From DSAR01 sp034437315 (lineage in GTDB: Bacteria; Chloroflexota; Anaerolineae; B4-G1), in assembly GCA_034437315.1 (NCBI GenBank), contig DAOTUC010000040.1:1-9135 (forward strand): a stretch of DNA of 9,135 nucleotides, in the 5' to 3' direction. This document shows, piece by piece, positions 6,667 to 9,135 of the stretch; the stretch's first letter is position 1, and every line of letters starts with the position of its first letter. A program made the position numbers and the translations under genes. The notes under the pieces were generated by a model. That model did no database searches. It was given only the letters and a program-made list of their open reading frames with translations, and was not told where the DNA came from.

Positions 6667-7904
6667 TGGAGAAAGCGATTCGGCTGCAGGAGCATCAGCA
6701 GCAAACAGTCAGTCTCTCGGCGGCACAACTGACCGCGTTGCGCCAGACACTCTCTGGCAAGATCAAGGTTTGGCCGACCGATGAGCCGGGGCGATATGTC
6801 CTGCAGGCCGGATCCCACGTAGGTTTTTTGGCGCTACCCGGCGATCGCGCACTGATCATCGAACCCAAAGTGACCATTGAGACGTTATTCGCGCTCCTGG
6901 CTGCGGTCTATGATCCAGGGCGAGAGGTTTTCCGGGACGAACCACAGGACTACACGACCGTGGAAGCGCTTTTTGAGTTTGTCGTGCGCGTCTTCGTCAG
7001 GCACGTGGAGGATCTGGTCGCGCGCGGCATCCTCCGGGGCTATCGCTCCATCGTTGACGATCCGGCGGCGGTGCGCGGGCGCTTGCTTTTCTCGGAGACA
7101 CTTCACCGTCGCCCCGTGCTGCGAGATCGGCATTGGTGTGCTCACAGCCACTTCACCCCTGACGTGCTGGAGAACCGTATCCTGCGTTGGGCCTCTTTCT
7201 GCCTTCAGCCCTGTCGCTACCAGGAGACGAATCTTCCAGGCCGTTTGCGTCGAATCAGCCTGGCGCTATCGGATGCGGCGTTGGATCCCGAGGCTCGACA
7301 GTTGTTTGAGCGGCTGGCGTTTCATCGCCTGAACGATCCCTATCGCCCGGCGCTGGCGCTGGCCCGTTTGCTCCTGGACCATCTTACCTTCAGCGGCACG
7401 TCGGGCGGAGAGCCTTTCCTGGCTTACCTGGTCGATATGAATTGGCTTTTTGAGCGATATGTCGGCGCTGTGTTGAAGCGAGCAGCGCGGGGATGGGGCA
7501 TTGAGGTCATCGAACAAGATGCTCATTATCTTGACACGCAGAGACAGGTCACCGTCAAGCCTGACGTGATGTTATCTCACCGAGGAATTCCTCTGCTGGT
7601 GATTGATGCCAAGTACAAGCTGGCTGATGACCAGGGGGACATCTATCAGTTGCTGGCCTATTGTCACGCGCTCGGCATACGAGAGGGCGTGCTGGTACAC
7701 CCGGCCCACGACCAGGCGCCATCTGGTACCCTGATCATCCGCGGACCGGGTGACGTTCGCTTGCGCTACCTGGTGCTCGATCTGCACGGGGGACTGGTGG
7801 CGCTGGAGAGGCAGGGGCAACGATTAGCAGAGCAGGTTGCAGAAATGCTTGATCTGGGGACCTTGCTTCCAGTAGCAATGGGGGGGATAGCTTATGGTCA
7901 ATGA
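6666..7904 (+). CDS. mcrC: McrC-like PD-(D/E)XK endonuclease subunit
   Basis: The protein has 412 residues, close to the usual McrC length. The N-terminal part has the McrC pattern of a small beta domain followed by ALIIEPKV and the helical segment LFEFVVRVFVRHVEDLVARG, then RGYR and an RGRLLFSETL motif. The C-terminal nuclease domain carries the PD-(D/E)XK residues: KPD with D300, then LLVIDAKYK with D314 and K316, followed by YQLLAYC with Q328. All expected catalytic residues are present, so it appears active. By analogy it would be brought to DNA by McrB hexamers and cut once translocation is blocked. ATG 6666 shares its A with the TGA of mcrB (TGATG) and has GAGG four bases upstream; GTG 6663 is a possible alternative. 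Tight coupling with mcrB implies a fixed stoichiometry. The start of a protease gene overlaps its end. Confidence 0.88.
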   Translation: MEKAIRLQEHQQQTVSLSAAQLTALRQTLSGKIKVWPTDEPGRYVLQAGSHVGFLALPGDRALIIEPKVTIETLFALLAAVYDPGREVFRDEPQDYTTVEALFEFVVRVFVRHVEDLVARGILRGYRSIVDDPAAVRGRLLFSETLHRRPVLRDRHWCAHSHFTPDVLENRILRWASFCLQPCRYQETNLPGRLRRISLALSDAALDPEARQLFERLAFHRLNDPYRPALALARLLLDHLTFSGTSGGEPFLAYLVDMNWLFERYVGAVLKRAARGWGIEVIEQDAHYLDTQRQVTVKPDVMLSHRGIPLLVIDAKYKLADDQGDIYQLLAYCHALGIREGVLVHPAHDQAPSGTLIIRGPGDVRLRYLVLDLHGGLVALERQGQRLAEQVAEMLDLGTLLPVAMGGIAYGQ

Positions 7905-8205
7905 ATTGACTGCTGGTCTCGTCCGTATTCTTGATTCCACCGGCGCAACCGTTGGTACTGGCTTTATCGTCACCGATGAAGGCCTCATCGCTACCTGTGT
8001 GCCCACATCGTGGGAGGCTATCCTGGCCGAAAAGCTCATCTGTTCTGGGTCTCTAGGATTTCGCATGGTCAGGGTGTACCGCGCCCCATATCTGGGCCGA
8101 AATCGCGCCTTGCCTACAGATATAGGGCACGGGTACCACACTCGCTTTGAGCACCAGGCGAAATCCCAAAGAGCCTCTGTTCTAAAGCCAGCCTCAATGG
8201 ATTGA
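7894..8205 (+). pseudogene. Trypsin-like serine protease, 5' fragment with frameshift
   Basis: The first about 37 residues read MVNELTAGLVRILDSTGATV then GTGFIVTDEGLIATC. This matches the start of bacterial trypsin-like peptidase domains (Trypsin_2 type), where '-GTGF.V...G.I.T.AHV' leads to the catalytic His. Here the frame leaves the pattern exactly at that point. Removing one TG/GT dinucleotide from TGTGTG at about 7995-8000 restores TCAHIV, with the catalytic His. The corrected frame stays open only to about 8148, and no Asp or Ser motif of the triad is recognisable, so the rest of the gene is lost. The gene begins inside mcrC (11-base overlap) with GGGGGGA just upstream, which implies it was the third gene of the mcrBC operon. 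In conflict systems such proteases often sit at the N-terminus of NTPase or repeat proteins; whether that was so here cannot be seen. Confidence 0.6.
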
Positions 8206-8217
8206 GAATCACTTGTC

Positions 8218-8415
8218 TCAGTAGGTGGAAAGCGGAGAATGGGTGAGGAGAGCTGGTCGCAACAAGGCGTTTTCCAGCACCAGTTCTGACTTTGAGCGGG
8301 TGATGTCCAGGGCTGCGTTACGGATTAGAGAGTGATTGTCGGGCTGAGTCCATTGGCGCAAGCGTTGTTTGACAGCCTGGCGGAGACAGTGTACACTTTG
8401 ACGGATGGAGGCCAT
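8218..8415 (-). pseudogene. Integrase-type IS transposase, N-terminal fragment
   Basis: The minus strand, from ATG at 8415, reads MASIRQSVHCLRQAVKQRLR and continues QWTQPDNHSL, then LDITRSKSELVLENALLR. This strongly resembles the N-terminus of integrase-core transposases common in Chloroflexota and related environmental bacteria, in which 'DLARSKSELVAENALLRQQL' is followed by a helix-turn-helix and the DDE core. The match stops after ENALLR (near 8255-8260) and the frame ends at 8218, so only about 50 residues of a much longer transposase remain and the fragment is inactive. The expected IS end lies just upstream of the start on the minus strand (8457-8479). The break point near 8255 marks a deletion that joined this element to the decayed protease region. 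Confidence 0.65.
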
Positions 8416-8456
8416 CGTTTACCTCGCAGATTAGGATGGACAGGTCGCCGTTCTGC

Positions 8457-8479
8457 CAAAGTGGGGAAATTGCGTTCTG
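8457..8479 (-). repeat. IS end-like sequence, right copy
   Basis: This matches 2343-2365 at 21 of 23 bases, with weaker similarity to about 8494. It lies upstream of the transposase start at 8415 on the minus strand, as the terminal part of an IS would. The outer boundary of the element is probably between 8494 and 8513, where kinase coding sequence begins. Confidence 0.6.
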
Positions 8480-8512
8480 GTGTAGCGTGGATGTACTTTT
8501 CGGCCAGGACAG

Positions 8513-9049
8513 CTGCCCCACATGTTTGAGCCTTTCTTTACCACCAAAGAAGTGGGCCAGGGAACGGGGTTGGGACTGTCCCAGGTGTATGGGATCGTGA
8601 AACAGCGCGCAGGACACGTTGATTTGAGCACGCAGGTGGGACGAGGGACGACGTTCACCATCCACCTGCCGGCCTTGCAAGTACAGCCGTCTCCAGCACC
8701 AGTCCTCAACAGGCAGAATTCCATCCGGGGGCAGGGAGAGACGGTGCTGGTGGTGGAGGACAATGCCGCCCTGCGAAAAGCGCTGACTGCCACCCTGGAA
8801 CAGCTGAATTACCGGGTCCTGCAAGCGGCCAATGGCCACGAGGCGCTGGCGATGTTGGATCAGCGCGCGGACGAGATCGCACTGGTGCTGAGCGACCTCG
8901 TGATGCCGGAGATGGGAGGGCAAGCGTTGTTCCACGCCATGCAGCAGCGTGGCCTGGACCTGCCGGTGGTGATGTTGAGCGGTCATCCGATGGAAAGCGA
9001 ACTGGAGGTGCTGCCGAGCACGAAATCTCGTGGGCGGAGATGCTCCTAG
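8513..9049 (+). pseudogene. Hybrid sensor histidine kinase, 3' fragment (ATPase end plus receiver)
   Basis: The visible frame starts in the middle of the HATPase domain: LPHMFEPFFTTKEVGQGTGL contains the F box, and GTGLGLS (8561-8581) is the G2 box. Next comes the end of the ATPase domain (GRGTTFTIHLPAL), a linker and a receiver domain: TVLVVEDN with the acidic pair at 8756-8761, LSDLVMPEMGG with the phospho-acceptor Asp at 8894-8896, and VVMLSGH. The sensor part, the His box and the N and G1 boxes are missing because IS sequence lies directly upstream. The receiver also ends early: after ELEVL the frame leaves the family pattern and the conserved Lys-Pro loop is not seen. The gene is therefore broken on both sides. 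The ATG at 8522 codes for an internal residue and has no ribosome binding site. Confidence 0.75.
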
Positions 9050-9135
9050 ATTTCCTCGTCTCGATCCCGCCGCTGATCGGCGGGACTGCGCTTCTCGTGA
9101 CGGAGGGATGGAACTGGCTGATCGCCCTTCTGTTG
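9040..9135 (+). CDS. Likely membrane protein, 5' part (continues beyond window)
   Basis: From ATG 9040 the frame runs open to the window end for 32 codons. It reads MLLDFLVSIPPLIGGTALLV, then TEGWNWLIALLL. It holds two hydrophobic stretches and shows strong G/C preference at third codon positions, as expected of a real gene in a GC-rich genome. It overlaps the end of the kinase fragment by 10 bases in another frame. The GGCGGAG before the ATG is too close to be a good ribosome binding site, and the frame is also open further upstream, so the true start is uncertain. The family is not recognised. Confidence 0.45.
   Translation, partial: MLLDFLVSIPPLIGGTALLVTEGWNWLIALLL

Noticed and set aside
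8202..8219. TGAGA...TCTCA inverted repeat as an IS end or terminator
   Set aside because: It has a 5-bp stem only, no T tract, and no second copy in the window.
8318..8986. Minus-strand frame of 222 codons opposite the kinase
   Set aside because: It is His/Gln-rich as expected of an antisense shadow of a GC-rich gene, and it runs across the IS/kinase junction.

Overview
This is a bacterial accessory region of mixed base composition. The strands carry a McrBC-type restriction operon, a two-gene cassette with a DUF6884-family protein, broken insertion-sequence pieces and a truncated hybrid histidine kinase. The integrase-type IS remnants, the trypsin-like protease start and the style of the hybrid kinase resemble what is common in Chloroflexota (Anaerolineae and relatives). 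That placement is an inference from family resemblance, not proof.

Layout, left to right. Positions 1-1860 are the 3' part of a large, mostly helical protein of unknown function whose start lies outside the window. Positions 1861-2565 hold no intact gene; minus-strand pieces of an integrase-type transposase and a terminal IS sequence lie in 2173-2383. A -10 box at 2566 precedes a small unknown protein (2619-2999) and a DUF6884 protein (3033-3452), probably one transcription unit. Positions 3453-3810 form a leader region: a weak hairpin, a good sigma70-type promoter, a GC-rich segment that could fold in alternative ways, a strong terminator-like hairpin, and a possible 21-codon leader peptide whose stop touches the ribosome binding site of the next gene.

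The core is an McrB-like AAA+ protein of 951 residues (3811-6666) followed, with a 1-base overlap, by an McrC-like PD-(D/E)XK nuclease (6666-7904). By analogy with McrBC, McrB would recognise DNA and hydrolyse nucleotide, and McrC would cut. The McrB N-terminal half is unusual: it seems to hold two divergent copies of one domain and then a DUF2461-like domain, in place of the usual single modified-base reader. Overlapping the end of mcrC is the start of a trypsin-like serine protease gene. Its frame breaks at the catalytic-His motif by what looks like one extra TG/GT dinucleotide, so it is read as a decayed third gene of the operon.

Positions 8218-8495 are a second piece of an integrase-type IS on the minus strand. 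It shares a 23-base sequence (21 identical) with the left remnant, so the defence cassette is bracketed by same-orientation IS remnants. After that comes the 3' half of a hybrid histidine kinase (part of the ATPase domain plus a receiver truncated at its end), and the window closes in the first 32 codons of a likely membrane protein.
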